From Mobilicoccus caccae (GTDB lineage: Bacteria; Actinomycetota; Actinomycetes; Actinomycetales; Dermatophilaceae), in the NCBI RefSeq assembly GCF_030161635.1, contig NZ_BSUO01000001.1, forward strand, positions 186,001-250,000: DNA of 64,000 bases. The letters run 5' to 3'. The notes under the pieces were generated by a model. It saw nothing but the letters and a program-made list of their open reading frames with translations. It was not told the DNA's origin and made no database searches. The position numbers and the translations under genes are program-made. Below are positions 1-8,617 of the stretch, one piece after another (the stretch's first letter is position 1; every line of letters starts with the position of its first letter).

Positions 1-696
1 CCCACGGGTGCGGCGCTCCTGGTCGCGCTCGCGACGCCGGCCCCGGTCATGCCGCGCGGACGGGTCGAGAAGGTCGGCATCGGTGCCGGGACCAAGGACG
101 GCCTGCCCTGGGCCAACGTCGTGCGGATCGTGCTGCTCGACGCCGAGGCGCAGGTCGGGGCACGCCCTGATTCGCCCTCCCGGCAACCGGTCTCGGCCGG
201 TGCCTCCGACGAGCGGTCCGACGTGCTCACGGTGCTCGACAGCAACGTCGACGACCTCGACCCGCGCGTCTGGCCGTCGGTTCTCGAGTCCCTGCTCGGC
301 GCCGGTGCCCTGGATGCGTGGCTCACACCCGTCGTCATGAAGAAGGGGAGGCCGGCCCACGTCGTCTCCGCACTGGTGGGTCCGGCGGCGCTGGACGCCG
401 TCCGCGACACGCTCTTCCGCTCGACCACCACCCTCGGGGTGCGGGAGTACCCGGTGCAGCGGACGGCGATCGCCCGCACCTGGCGGGCCGTGACGGTGAC
501 GCTCGGTGAGACCACCGGGGAGGTGGCCGTCAAGATCGGTCATACGGGAGGCGAGATCGTCACGGCGACGCCGGAGTTCGAGGACGTCGCGTCGCTCGCG
601 GCGACGGCCGGGGTCCCCGTGCGCCACGCTCTGTCCGCGGCAGCGACCGCAGCGCACGACGCGGGGCTGAAACCCGGGGGCGCCCTGCCCGGGTGA
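1..696 (+). CDS. larC: LarC, nickel insertion protein of nickel-pincer cofactor synthesis (3' part)
   Basis: LarC carries out the last step of nickel-pincer nucleotide (NPN) synthesis, the CTP-dependent insertion of Ni into the dithio-pincer mononucleotide that LarA-type racemases use. The frame is open from base 1, so the N-terminal half lies outside the window. Visible family signatures are VEKVGIGAGTKD near the start, DSNVDDLDP, and the C-terminal block GALDAWLTPVVMKKGRPAH followed by a T-T-LGVRE segment, all typical of LarC. The stop at 694-696 lies 6 bases from the stop of larB on the opposite strand, so larC converges on the larE-larB operon. The family assignment is firm; the missing N-terminus cannot be judged. 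Confidence 0.9.
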   Translation, partial: PTGAALLVALATPAPVMPRGRVEKVGIGAGTKDGLPWANVVRIVLLDAEAQVGARPDSPSRQPVSAGASDERSDVLTVLDSNVDDLDPRVWPSVLESLLGAGALDAWLTPVVMKKGRPAHVVSALVGPAALDAVRDTLFRSTTTLGVREYPVQRTAIARTWRAVTVTLGETTGEVAVKIGHTGGEIVTATPEFEDVASLAATAGVPVRHALSAAATAAHDAGLKPGGALPG

Positions 697-702
697 GCCG
701 GT

Positions 703-1365
703 TCAGTCCGGGGTCGGTGCGGCGATCTGCGCCGCGAGGTGCCCGCCGCCGTACCCGTTGTCGATGTTGACCACGCCGACACCGGGGGCACAGGCGTTGA
801 GCATGGTCAGCAGGGGAGCGAGTCCGTCGAAGGCGGCGCCGTAGCCCACCGAGGTCGGCACCGCCACGACCGGCGCCGACACGAGACCGGCGACGACGCC
901 GGGCAGGGCGCCGTCCATCCCGGCCACGACGACGATCGCGCGGGCGGAGCGCAGCAGGTCGAGCCGTCCGAGGATCCGGTGAAGTCCCGCCACGCCGATA
1001 TCGGCGATCAGCTCGGCGGGGCGTCCGAGGTAGCGCACGGTCGACCACGCCTCACGGGCCACCGGCAGATCGGATGTACCGGCACAAGCTACGACGACCA
1101 GCCCACCCGTCGGTGGCGGCGGCGTGGGCGGCCACGCCAGGAGGCCGGCGAGCTCGTCGTAGTGGGCCTCGGGAACTTCGGCGCGCACGGCGGCGGCGTG
1201 ATCGGGGTTCGCGCGGGTGAAGAGGGCCACACCCGGCTCCTGGCGCAACCGGGCCGCGATGGCGCGCACCTGCTCCGCCGTCTTTCCCTCGCAGAACACC
1301 GCCTCGGGGTAGCCGCGGCGCGCGAATCGTTCGGTGTCGAGATCGAACTCGGACTCCTCACCCAC
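703..1365 (-). CDS. larB: LarB, pyridinium-3,5-biscarboxylic acid mononucleotide synthase
   Basis: LarB starts NPN cofactor synthesis by carboxylating the pyridinium ring of nicotinic acid adenine dinucleotide and hydrolysing it to the biscarboxylic mononucleotide. The 220-residue length fits the family. Family blocks are the N-terminal RRGYPEAVFCEGKT, the AIR-carboxylase-like core with VVACAGTSDLPVAREA, VVVAGMDGALPGVVAGLV and PTSVGYGAAF, and the C-terminal GVVNIDNGYGGG. The start overlaps the stop region of larE by 8 bases, so the two are translationally coupled in one minus-strand operon. Start chosen because it gives this overlap and the family length. Assignment is firm. Confidence 0.93.
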   Translation of the reverse strand: MGEESEFDLDTERFARRGYPEAVFCEGKTAEQVRAIAARLRQEPGVALFTRANPDHAAAVRAEVPEAHYDELAGLLAWPPTPPPPTGGLVVVACAGTSDLPVAREAWSTVRYLGRPAELIADIGVAGLHRILGRLDLLRSARAIVVVAGMDGALPGVVAGLVSAPVVAVPTSVGYGAAFDGLAPLLTMLNACAPGVGVVNIDNGYGGGHLAAQIAAPTPD

Positions 1366-2218
1366 GGGTGACCTCGATGAGCGGCAACGTGAACGCGCCG
1401 GACTGGATGCCGTCCAGATCGAGGGCCACGAAACGGAATCCGGCGGCCCGGATGCCCGCGGTCAACCGCTGCGACACCTCGGGGGTGACGGCGCTGGGCA
1501 GGTCCTCGGTGCGCAACTCGACGCGCGCCACGTCGCCGTGGTGGCGCACCCGCCCGTCGGTGAAGCCGCACTCGCGCAGCACGCGCTCGGCCGTCTCGAC
1601 CTGCGCGAGTCTGGTCGGGGTGACCGGCTCGTGGTGCGGGATGCGCGAGGCGAGGCACGGGGCGGCGGGCTTGTCGGCGCACGGCAGTCGCAGAGCCCGG
1701 GCCAGCTCACGCACGTCGGCCTTGGTCAACCCGGCCTCGGCCAGGGGGCGCAGGACGCGGTGCTCGGTCGCCGCGCGCGATCCCGGGCGGTCGGGGCGGC
1801 GGGCGTCGTCGGCGTTCTCGCCGTAGGCCACCGCGTCCAGCCGCTGGTCGGCCACGAGCTCGTCGTCGATGCGGGTGAAGAGCTCGTCCTTGCAGTGGAA
1901 GCACCGATCCGGGCCGTTGGCGACGTAGGCGGGGTTATCGCCCTCGTGCGTGCGGACCTCGACGACCGGGCAGCCGATGAAGTCGGCGACCCCGTGCGCG
2001 GCGGTCCGCTCGTCGGCGGCGAGGCTGGGGGAGACGCCGAGGATCGCCACGACGTTCTCCGGCCCGAGTGCCCGCACGGCCACGGCCAGCAGCACCGAGG
2101 AGTCCACACCGCCGGAGAAGGCCACGCCCAGCCGCCGCACGCCGCCGAGCATCGAGGCCACGTGCTCTTCGCGTGCCTCCAGCGGCGAGGGCAGGGGCGT
2201 GCGTTGCATCCGATCCAT
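1358..2218 (-). CDS. larE: LarE, ATP-dependent sacrificial sulfur transferase
   Basis: LarE adenylates the carboxylates of the LarB product and, in the classical enzyme, donates sulfur from its own cysteine to make the dithio-pincer. The PP-loop SGGVDS is at residues 35-40, a CFHC pair at 106-109 and the conserved PCLASRI motif puts Cys188 at the sulfur-donor position. I chose the ATG at 2216-2218 rather than the upstream GTG at 2299 because it begins just ahead of the conserved region and gives 286 residues, normal for LarE. A GACACT box ends 7 bases before it, so the mRNA may be leaderless. First gene of a larE-larB operon. A degenerate relative lies at 10009-10530. Confidence 0.93.
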   Translation of the reverse strand: MDRMQRTPLPSPLEAREEHVASMLGGVRRLGVAFSGGVDSSVLLAVAVRALGPENVVAILGVSPSLAADERTAAHGVADFIGCPVVEVRTHEGDNPAYVANGPDRCFHCKDELFTRIDDELVADQRLDAVAYGENADDARRPDRPGSRAATEHRVLRPLAEAGLTKADVRELARALRLPCADKPAAPCLASRIPHHEPVTPTRLAQVETAERVLRECGFTDGRVRHHGDVARVELRTEDLPSAVTPEVSQRLTAGIRAAGFRFVALDLDGIQSGAFTLPLIEVTRG

Positions 2219-2354
2219 GGGCCCCAGTGTCACAGCAGCTTCACCCGCAGCCGGAGGGTGGCGCCCGAAACCGGACGCCACTCCGGTCCCGGGCACCACC
2301 CTCCGATGGAGGTGGGCTGGTGAGGCGTCGATGCGCTCGCTCAGCGACCGGCGC

Positions 2355-3827
2355 TCAGCGACGCGTGTGGTCGGAGACGGACGTGTTCGACGGGCGCTGG
2401 GTGACCTCGGCAGGGTCGTCGGTGCGGCCGAGGCGCGCGTCCTGCCTCTCCAGGGCCGCGATCGAGACGCGGTATACGACCAGGCCCAGCGTCGTGATGA
2501 CGGCGATGATCCACAGCACGTTCGCGTACTGCTCGCCTTGCTCGGTCGCGGCCAGGGACAACCAGGACAGGAACCGCGGGGAGAGGTCGATCAGCATGGC
2601 CACGTAGGCGATGCCGAGCGGGATGGCGATGTTGATCGTCAGGTTGTAGAAACCGATAGCCACACCCGACTTCTCCGGCGCGATGTCGCGGATCGCCGTC
2701 GAGACCAGCGGCGCGTAGATCAGGGCGAAGCCCGAGGCGAACAGCGTGACCGACACGACGAACACCCACGTGCCGGCCTCCACCAACACGGCCGGGCCGG
2801 CCAGGGCGAGGATCATCATGCAGATCGCCAGGGTGATCGCTCGCTTGGAGTCGAGGTAGCGCGCGATCCGGCCCGACAGGATGCCGACGAGCACGGCGCA
2901 CAGATAGCCCGGGGCGAGCAGCAGCGACGCGGCGCCGGCGTCGAGGCCGTACAGGTCGGCCATGAGGAAGGGGAACATGAACATGTACGCCAGTTGCGCG
3001 GAGTACAGCACGAACACGACGGCGAGCATGCTCGGGTAGCGGGGCTCGGCGAAGAACGACCGGTCGACGATCGCGCGCCTGCCGTACCGGATGTGCAGCA
3101 CGAAGACCACCATCGCCGCCGTCACCGGCAGCAGCCACCACCAGACGAAGTTCTGCAGGAAGAGCATCACGCAGGTGGCGAAGACCGCGATGAGGAACAG
3201 GCCGAGCACGTCGACATGCCCGGCGGTGACCTCGTGGCGGGGCACCTTGCGCAGCACGCCCGGCAGGGCGAACACGCAGAGCAGCGGGACGAGGAAGAAC
3301 ACCGTCCAGTGCACGTAGGTGGCGATGAATCCGCTGGCCACGGCGCCGAGGAGCAGGGAGAGCTGGAACGCGGCGGTGCTGAAGCCGAGGTAGGTCTTCT
3401 GGTCCTCGCGCCGCAGGTACTTGGTGACGTAGATGACGTAGAGCGTCTCTGCCGCGGCCAAACCGCAGGTCTGGATGATGCGCCCGGCGAGGATGCCCTC
3501 GAACGAGGTGCGGAAGACGTAGCCGACGAGCGATCCCACACAGATCATCGCCACGGCGGCGATGAGCAGCTTGCGGATGCTGAACGTGTCGGCCAGCGTC
3601 GCGTACACCACCGCGCCGATGCCGATGATGACGCCCGCGAGCGTGGCCTGCAGGCTCACCGTCGACGCCGACAGGCCGAGGTCGTCGCCGATCGACTTCG
3701 AGACGAACTTGAAGCCGTTGTCGATGATGAGGGAGAAGACGAACAGGAAGAGGATGACGGGGACGGCGCGCTTCGGGTCGACTCCGCGGCCGGCCTCGAC
3801 ACCGCCGGCGGGGGTGGGTGTGCTCAC
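2355..3827 (-). CDS. MFS transporter, DHA2-like, possibly for nucleosides or bases
   Basis: An integral membrane protein of about 490 residues with 12-14 hydrophobic segments, starting with KRAVPVILFLFVFSLIIDNG and ending with a hydrophilic tail. The pattern is that of the DHA2 branch of the major facilitator superfamily. The GTG start at 3825-3827 overlaps the TGA of deoD (GTGA), so it is the second, translationally coupled gene of a deoD operon. This context suggests uptake or efflux of nucleosides or bases, but DHA2 proteins are more often drug exporters and no substrate motif is visible. Family confident, substrate inferred from position only. Confidence 0.75.
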   Translation of the reverse strand: MSTPTPAGGVEAGRGVDPKRAVPVILFLFVFSLIIDNGFKFVSKSIGDDLGLSASTVSLQATLAGVIIGIGAVVYATLADTFSIRKLLIAAVAMICVGSLVGYVFRTSFEGILAGRIIQTCGLAAAETLYVIYVTKYLRREDQKTYLGFSTAAFQLSLLLGAVASGFIATYVHWTVFFLVPLLCVFALPGVLRKVPRHEVTAGHVDVLGLFLIAVFATCVMLFLQNFVWWWLLPVTAAMVVFVLHIRYGRRAIVDRSFFAEPRYPSMLAVVFVLYSAQLAYMFMFPFLMADLYGLDAGAASLLLAPGYLCAVLVGILSGRIARYLDSKRAITLAICMMILALAGPAVLVEAGTWVFVVSVTLFASGFALIYAPLVSTAIRDIAPEKSGVAIGFYNLTINIAIPLGIAYVAMLIDLSPRFLSWLSLAATEQGEQYANVLWIIAVITTLGLVVYRVSIAALERQDARLGRTDDPAEVTQRPSNTSVSDHTRR

Positions 3828-4540
3828 TTCGTCACCGCGGTGAGGGCGATCTCCATCATGGCCGTGAAGGCGGTCTGCCGTTCCTCGGGCGTCGTGTGCG
3901 TGCCCTCGATGAGGTTGTCGCTGACCGTGAAGATCCCCAGCGCGTCGACGCCCGCCGCGGCCGCGTTGGCGTAGAGGCCCGCGGACTCCATCTCGACCGC
4001 GAGGATGCCCATGCGCGCCCACCGGTCGACGGCCGTGTCGTCGGCGTTGTAGAAGATGTCGCTGGAGAGGATGTTGCCGACGTGGAACCGCTGGTCGGCC
4101 CCGCGCGCCGCGGCGACGGTCCGCTCCAGCAGCCGGTAGGACCCGATCGGGGCGTACGTGCCGGGGCACCCGAACTGGCTGAGGTAGTTGGAATCGGTCG
4201 AGGCGGCCTGCGCGATGACCACGTCGTACAGATCGACCGACGTCTGCATCGCGCCGCACGAGCCGACGCGCACGAGGTTCTTGACCCCGAACGTGTGGAT
4301 GAGCTCATAGGAGTAGATCGAGATCGACGGCACGCCCATGCCGGTTCCCATCACCGAGACCTGCTCTCCGCGATAGGTGCCGGTGAAGCCCAGCATGCCC
4401 CTGACCTCGTTGAAGCACACGACGTCATCGAGGTAGGTGTCAGCGATGAACTTGGCGCGCAGAGGATCACCCGGGAGCAGGATCGACTCGGCGATCGGGG
4501 CACCGTTCGGCTGGATGTGGGGCGTGCTGGCGGCGGACAC
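3824..4540 (-). CDS. deoD: Purine nucleoside phosphorylase, DeoD type
   Basis: Catalyses phosphorolysis of purine (deoxy)nucleosides to the base and (deoxy)ribose-1-phosphate in the cytoplasm. The 238-residue product matches the hexameric DeoD family over its full length: TPH near the start, LLPGDPLRAKFIA for phosphate binding, VRGMLGFTGTYRG, MGTGMGVPS, VRVGSCGA, EMESAGLYA for ribose and base binding, and VSDNL with the catalytic Asp followed by an RQTAF segment. It has a GTG start 6 bases behind an AGGAGG Shine-Dalgarno sequence, and overlaps the MFS transporter gene downstream. A strong promoter with an overlapping inverted repeat lies upstream at 4589-4637. Assignment is firm. Confidence 0.95.
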   Translation of the reverse strand: MSAASTPHIQPNGAPIAESILLPGDPLRAKFIADTYLDDVVCFNEVRGMLGFTGTYRGEQVSVMGTGMGVPSISIYSYELIHTFGVKNLVRVGSCGAMQTSVDLYDVVIAQAASTDSNYLSQFGCPGTYAPIGSYRLLERTVAAARGADQRFHVGNILSSDIFYNADDTAVDRWARMGILAVEMESAGLYANAAAAGVDALGIFTVSDNLIEGTHTTPEERQTAFTAMMEIALTAVTK

Positions 4541-4588
4541 GAAGGCCTCCTGGTCGATGTTCGCGCGGACGGTCGATCCGCGCTGTCG

Positions 4589-4637
4589 ACGCTAGGAGGC
4601 CACCGAACATCCGTCAAGAGTCCTGTGACAGATGTTC
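4589..4637 (-). promoter_or_regulatory. Promoter and overlapping operator-like inverted repeat for deoD-MFS
   Basis: On the minus strand TTGACG (4617-4612) and TAGCGT (4594-4589) are separated by exactly 17 bases, a good sigma-70-like promoter for deoD. The inverted repeat GAACATCCGTCA (4605-4616) / TGACAGATGTTC (4626-4637), 12-nt arms with one mismatch and a 9-nt spacer, covers the -35 box. That position fits a repressor operator. The divergent lacI starts at 4693, so its product is one candidate ligand, but the motif does not resemble the GGCAAC palindromes further on. Confidence 0.6.
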
Positions 4638-4680
4638 CAGATCGGTCGCACCGGCAGCGGTCGGAGGCCGGCCTCGCCAG

Positions 4681-4692
4681 TAGGGTCGAGGC
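4681..4692 (+). promoter_or_regulatory. -10 box TAGGGT giving a leaderless lacI transcript
   Basis: TAGGGT at 4681-4686 ends 6 bases before the ATG of the LacI-family gene, and no Shine-Dalgarno sequence precedes that ATG. Transcription would start at or next to the start codon. The -35 region is not recognisable. Confidence 0.45.
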
Positions 4693-5718
4693 ATGCCGCC
4701 CGTCGACGAGGACAGGGCCGCGACCATCTACGACGTCGCGGCGGCCGCGGGCGTGAGTCCTTCCACCGTGTCACGCGCGTTCTCCCGTCCCGGGAGGGTC
4801 TCCTCGGCCACGGCCGCGCGGGTGCACGAGGTCGCCGAGAGCCTGGGGTATCGCCGCGAGGCCGTCCGGCACACGACCCTCGGCGCGGCGGTCCGCACCG
4901 ACGCCCTCGCGCTCGCTGTCACCGACGTCACCAATCCGTTCTTCTCGCCGATCATCCGCGGCGCCGAGCGCGCCGCCGCCGAGGCGGGGTACGTCGTACT
5001 GCTCACCGACGCCGCCGAGCACGACGAGGCCGAACGCCGCATCATCCAGCGGGCCGTGCCGCTGGTCGACGGCCTCGTCGTCGCCAGCTCGCGCCTGTCC
5101 GACACCGATCTGCGCTCCCTGGCCAAGGTGGTGCCGGTCGTCGTGCTCAACCGGGTCGTGTCCGGGCTGCCGAGCGTCGTCCCCGACACCGGGCGTGGAG
5201 TGCGGCGCGCCGTCGAGCACCTCGCCGAGCTCGGCCATCGCCACATCACCTACGTCGCCGGCCCCGAGGGCGTCCTGGGCCGACGGCAGCCGGTGGCGCG
5301 CGCTGCGGGAGGCGGCCTCCGAACTCGCCTTGCACGAGCATCGGGTGGGTCCGTTCGAGCCGACCGTCGGCGGAGGGCGGCGCGCGGCGCGTCTCGTGGC
5401 CGAGCGGGGTGACGGGGCGGTCATCGCCTACAACGACCTCATCGCCATGGGACTGATCGCGGGGCTGCGCGAGCTGGGGATCTGGTGCCGGGGCGGGTGA
5501 GCGTGGTCGGATTCGACAACATCTTCGCCGCCGACCTCATCTCCCCGGCGCTGACCACGGTCGCAGCGCCGCTGGCCACCCTCGGTGAGACCGCCGTCCG
5601 CTACGTGCTCGCGCTCGCCTCGGGCAACGCGACCGCCCGCCGCCGGCCCACCGTCCTGCCCGTCGAGCTGGTGGTGCGTGAGTCCACCGGACCTCGTGGT
5701 GGTCGCTCGCGACGCTGA
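4693..5718 (+). CDS. LacI-family transcriptional regulator (reading frame interrupted by two compensating shifts)
   Basis: The N-terminus carries a LacI-type helix-turn-helix, TIYDVAAAAGVSPSTVSRAF (about residues 10-29), followed by a periplasmic-binding-protein-like effector domain with VTDVTNPFFSPIIRGAE, VVLNRV, AYNDLIAMG and VSVVGFDNI. Frame 1 is read to about 5268, where one extra G in a GGG run moves it to frame 2 (SWADGSRWRALRE); a missing G near 5494 restores frame 1 up to the stop at 5718. Restored length is about 341 residues, normal for the family. It lies between deoD and the larA/uxaC locus, and is my candidate for the protein that binds the GGCAAC-NN-GTTGCC palindromes. Effector unknown. 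Confidence 0.85.
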
Positions 5719-5737
5719 CGCACCCGTCCGCGCCCGA

Positions 5738-7048
5738 CTACCTGGTGGATCGGTCGCGCACGCGGAAGAGGATCTCGCCGGCGTTGTGGACGACGGTGAC
5801 CTGCGGATCGGCCTCCAGCGCCGCGAGGTCGATGCTCGCCGGGTCGAGGTAGCCGACGTTGATCCGGCGGCACACCTCTTCGGGGATCTGCGTCGCGAGG
5901 GTCACGCCGATCCGCAGGCTCTCCTCGCCGGTGTCGGGGTCGTACGTGCCGCGGCCCCGCATGTGCGTCGAGTGGGCGAGGACTCCCCAGTGGATGTGTT
6001 CGAACGTCTCCCACTGCTGCACGAAGTAGTCGCGGCAGTGGTAGCCGATGTCGTAGATCTCGGGGTGGGTCTCGCTGACCTCGGTGATGTGCGGGGCGTA
6101 GATGATGACCTCGCCGCCGTCGGCCACGGCCGGCTCGGTCTTGTAGAAGCCCTTGGCCGCGGTCCAGATGTCCTCGTACCGCTCGGGCATGACGGCCACG
6201 ACGGTGCGGAACGGCTCCTCGACGTACGTCACGTGGGTCTCGGCGGCGACCGCGGCGGTGGCGGCCCAGGCCTCCTCGGGGGTGCCGAACGCCGCCGCCT
6301 CGAGCTCGCCCGTGCCGGATTCGACGACGCAGCACAGCGCCAGACGCAGGGTGGGGATGAGGCGGGCGCCCTCGTCGATCATGGCGCGCACGGGGGTGAT
6401 GCCGGTCGTCCCGATGATCTCGCTGCTCGTGATGAGCGCGCCGACCCAGTGCGTCATGTCGATGAACTCGGCCGAGGCGACGCCGGGGATGAAGTACTTG
6501 TTGCCTCCCGAGATGCCCACGACCTCGTGCGGGAAGACCGGTCCGACGACGATCGCCACGTCGGACTCCACGACGTACCGGTTGATGAGGATGTCGGCGC
6601 CGACCGCGAGCCTCCCCTCGGACAACTCGGCGATGCGCTCGCCGCCGATGTGCCCGACGCGCACGAGCATCTCGGGGTCGGCCCACTCGTGGTTGACGAC
6701 CCGCAGGCCGGGGTAGGCCTCCTCGAGGGTGGCCGGCCGGGCGCTGCCGTCGGCGTGCGTCCCGCGGACGCCGAAGAGCCGGTCGATCTCGTCGGGCTCC
6801 ATGTAGGAGTGGGTGCCCAGCGCGATGACGGCGGTCAACGACGCGACGCGTTCGTGCAGGTGGCGGTGCAGGGTGCCGACCAGCAGGGGCAGCGGGCACG
6901 ACCGGGTGCCGTCGGGGACGACGAGGACGACGTCCTTGCCGTCGACGTCGACGTCCGCCAGGTGCTCCTTGACGAACGCGTCGAGTTCGACTGCGCCGAC
7001 GTGCTGGTGGGGTCCGCCGATGCTCGCGATGCTGCTGTTGGTCGTCAC
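5738..7048 (-). CDS. larA: LarA-family nickel-dependent 2-hydroxyacid racemase/epimerase
   Basis: A DUF2088 protein of 436 residues. LarA racemises 2-hydroxy acids with the NPN cofactor bound to a lysine. Here the cofactor motif GGNKYFIPGV places the lysine at residue 184, the catalytic-type histidine FPHEVVG is at 174 and a GTH motif is at 78-80; VPDGTR near residue 45 is also typical. The GTG at 7046-7048 is the most likely start, with no clear ribosome site. It diverges from uxaC, with two copies of a candidate operator between them. LarA homologues act on various substrates (lactate, malate, aldonates and others); the uronate and TRAP neighbours point to a sugar acid rather than lactate, but this is inference. 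Confidence 0.85.
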   Translation of the reverse strand: MTTNSSIASIGGPHQHVGAVELDAFVKEHLADVDVDGKDVVLVVPDGTRSCPLPLLVGTLHRHLHERVASLTAVIALGTHSYMEPDEIDRLFGVRGTHADGSARPATLEEAYPGLRVVNHEWADPEMLVRVGHIGGERIAELSEGRLAVGADILINRYVVESDVAIVVGPVFPHEVVGISGGNKYFIPGVASAEFIDMTHWVGALITSSEIIGTTGITPVRAMIDEGARLIPTLRLALCCVVESGTGELEAAAFGTPEEAWAATAAVAAETHVTYVEEPFRTVVAVMPERYEDIWTAAKGFYKTEPAVADGGEVIIYAPHITEVSETHPEIYDIGYHCRDYFVQQWETFEHIHWGVLAHSTHMRGRGTYDPDTGEESLRIGVTLATQIPEEVCRRINVGYLDPASIDLAALEADPQVTVVHNAGEILFRVRDRSTR

Positions 7049-7079
7049 CGGCCCAGTCAGCCACGAGTGACCGCCGATT

Positions 7080-7093
7080 CGCAACGGGTTGCC
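7080..7093. promoter_or_regulatory. Candidate operator O1, GGCAAC-NN-GTTGCC family
   Basis: GCAAC-GG-GTTGC is a perfect 10-base palindrome around a 2-base centre, matching 13 of 14 positions of the consensus seen at 13672-13685. It lies in the divergent larA/uxaC intergenic region, 32 bases ahead of the larA start. Confidence 0.6.
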
Positions 7094-7162
7094 GGGTGTT
7101 GGCCCGCCCTGGCAGGCAGCGACGAGGTCCGGCTCGAGATCCGGAGGCCCGGAGAAACACAT

Positions 7163-7176
7163 GGCAACCCGTTGTG
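7163..7176. promoter_or_regulatory. Candidate operator O2, GGCAAC-NN-GTTGCC family
   Basis: GGCAACCCGTTGTG matches 12 of 14 positions of the same consensus, and its first 12 bases are the exact reverse complement of bases 7082-7093 at O1. It is 32 bases upstream of the uxaC start, so O1 and O2 sit symmetrically in front of the two divergent genes. Confidence 0.55.
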
Positions 7177-7207
7177 GGCTCGCCTGCCGCACACCAGGAT
7201 GGCGTGC

Positions 7208-8617
7208 ATGAGTGAGCTGACCCTGCACCCTGACCGCCTCTTCCCGCCCGAGGCCACGACCCGGGGTGTCGCGAGCCGCCTGTACGACCAGGTCAAGGAC
7301 CTGCCGATCATCTCCCCGCACGGCCACGTGCCGCCGGAGTGGATCGCGAAGGACATCCCCTTCCGCGACCCGGCGTCGCTGCTCATCACGCCCGACCATT
7401 ACGTGGGCCGCATCATGCACGCCCACGGCGTCGACCTCGCGAGGCTCGGCGTCGCCCAGGGCGAGCTGGACGAGACTGCGTCCCGGGCCGCGTTCCGGAC
7501 GCTGTGTGAGCACTGGCATCTCTACGCCGGGACGCCGGTGCGCTACTGGCTGGAGAACGAGTTCGTCGACATCTTCGGCATCGACGAGGTACCGACCGCT
7601 GAGAACGCCGACCGGCTGTACGACGCCGTCTCCGAGTGGATCTCGCGACCGACGAGCCGACCGCGGGCCCTCATGGAGTCCTTCGACATCGAGTTCATCG
7701 CCACCACCGACGACCCGTGCGACACGCTCGAACACCACATCGCGCTCGCGCAGGATCCGTCGTTCACCCGCCGCATGGCTCCCTGCTTCCGGCCCGACGC
7801 CTACCTCGAGCCCGCCCGCAAGGACTGGAACGAGCGCACCGACCGTCTCGCCGACGTCAGCGGAGTCTCGATCGACTCCTACGCCGACTGGGTGGCGGCC
7901 ATGGAGAACCGGCGCGCGTTCTTCAAGGAGAACGGCGCCGTCTCCACCGACCACAGCCACAAGGACCTGCGCACCGACGTGCTGCCCGAGGGTGAGGCCG
8001 AGCGCATCTTCCGCGAGGCCCGTGCGGGGTCGGCGAGCCGGGTGGAGTGCGAGGCCCTCCAGCGGCACATGCTCTCGGAGATGGCCCGCATGGCCGCCGA
8101 CGACGGGCTGACGATGACCCTGCACCCGGCGGTCGCGCGCAACCACGACCCGGCGACGCTGCGCGACTTCGGCGCGGACGTCGGTGGCGACGTGCCGATC
8201 TCGGTGGAGGCCACCCGCGCCCTGCAACCGCTGCTCACCCGCTACGGCAACACGGGCACGTTCAACCTCGTCGTGTTCACCATGGACGAGACGATCTTCG
8301 GCCGCGAGCTCGGGCCGCTGGCGGGGTTCTACCGCAACATGTACGTCGGTGTGCCGTGGTGGTTCATCGACGCCCCCGACGCCATCCGGCGCTTTCGCAA
8401 GGCCGTCACCGAGCCGGCCGGGTTCCACAAGACCTCCGGTTTCATCGACGACACACGGGCCTTCTGCTCCATCCCGGCGCGCCACGACATGTCCCGCCGC
8501 CTCGACTGCGTCCACCTGGCCGACCTCGTCGTCGAGCACCGCCTGTCCGAGGACGAGGCCGCCCGGATCGCCCACGAACTCGTCGTCGACATCCCCCGAA
8601 AGGTCTTCACGCTGTGA
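7208..8617 (+). CDS. uxaC: Uronate isomerase UxaC
   Basis: Isomerises D-glucuronate to D-fructuronate and D-galacturonate to D-tagaturonate, the first cytoplasmic step of hexuronate catabolism. The 469-residue length and sequence fit the family: HGHVPPEW at residues 38-45 (metal-binding His pair), a long helical insertion domain, TLHPAVARNHD, FTMDETIFG and WWFIDAPDAI. The ATG at 7208 fits the family N-terminus. The stop overlaps the GTG start of the next gene (GTGA), so the two are cotranslated. Candidate operator O2 lies 32 bases upstream. Assignment is firm. Confidence 0.95.
   Translation: MSELTLHPDRLFPPEATTRGVASRLYDQVKDLPIISPHGHVPPEWIAKDIPFRDPASLLITPDHYVGRIMHAHGVDLARLGVAQGELDETASRAAFRTLCEHWHLYAGTPVRYWLENEFVDIFGIDEVPTAENADRLYDAVSEWISRPTSRPRALMESFDIEFIATTDDPCDTLEHHIALAQDPSFTRRMAPCFRPDAYLEPARKDWNERTDRLADVSGVSIDSYADWVAAMENRRAFFKENGAVSTDHSHKDLRTDVLPEGEAERIFREARAGSASRVECEALQRHMLSEMARMAADDGLTMTLHPAVARNHDPATLRDFGADVGGDVPISVEATRALQPLLTRYGNTGTFNLVVFTMDETIFGRELGPLAGFYRNMYVGVPWWFIDAPDAIRRFRKAVTEPAGFHKTSGFIDDTRAFCSIPARHDMSRRLDCVHLADLVVEHRLSEDEAARIAHELVVDIPRKVFTL

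Noticed and set aside
5738..8575. Very long minus-strand open frame (945 codons) across larA and uxaC
   Set aside because: Only the part up to 7048 has LarA homology; the rest is the antisense of uxaC, open because GC-rich codons rarely give stops.
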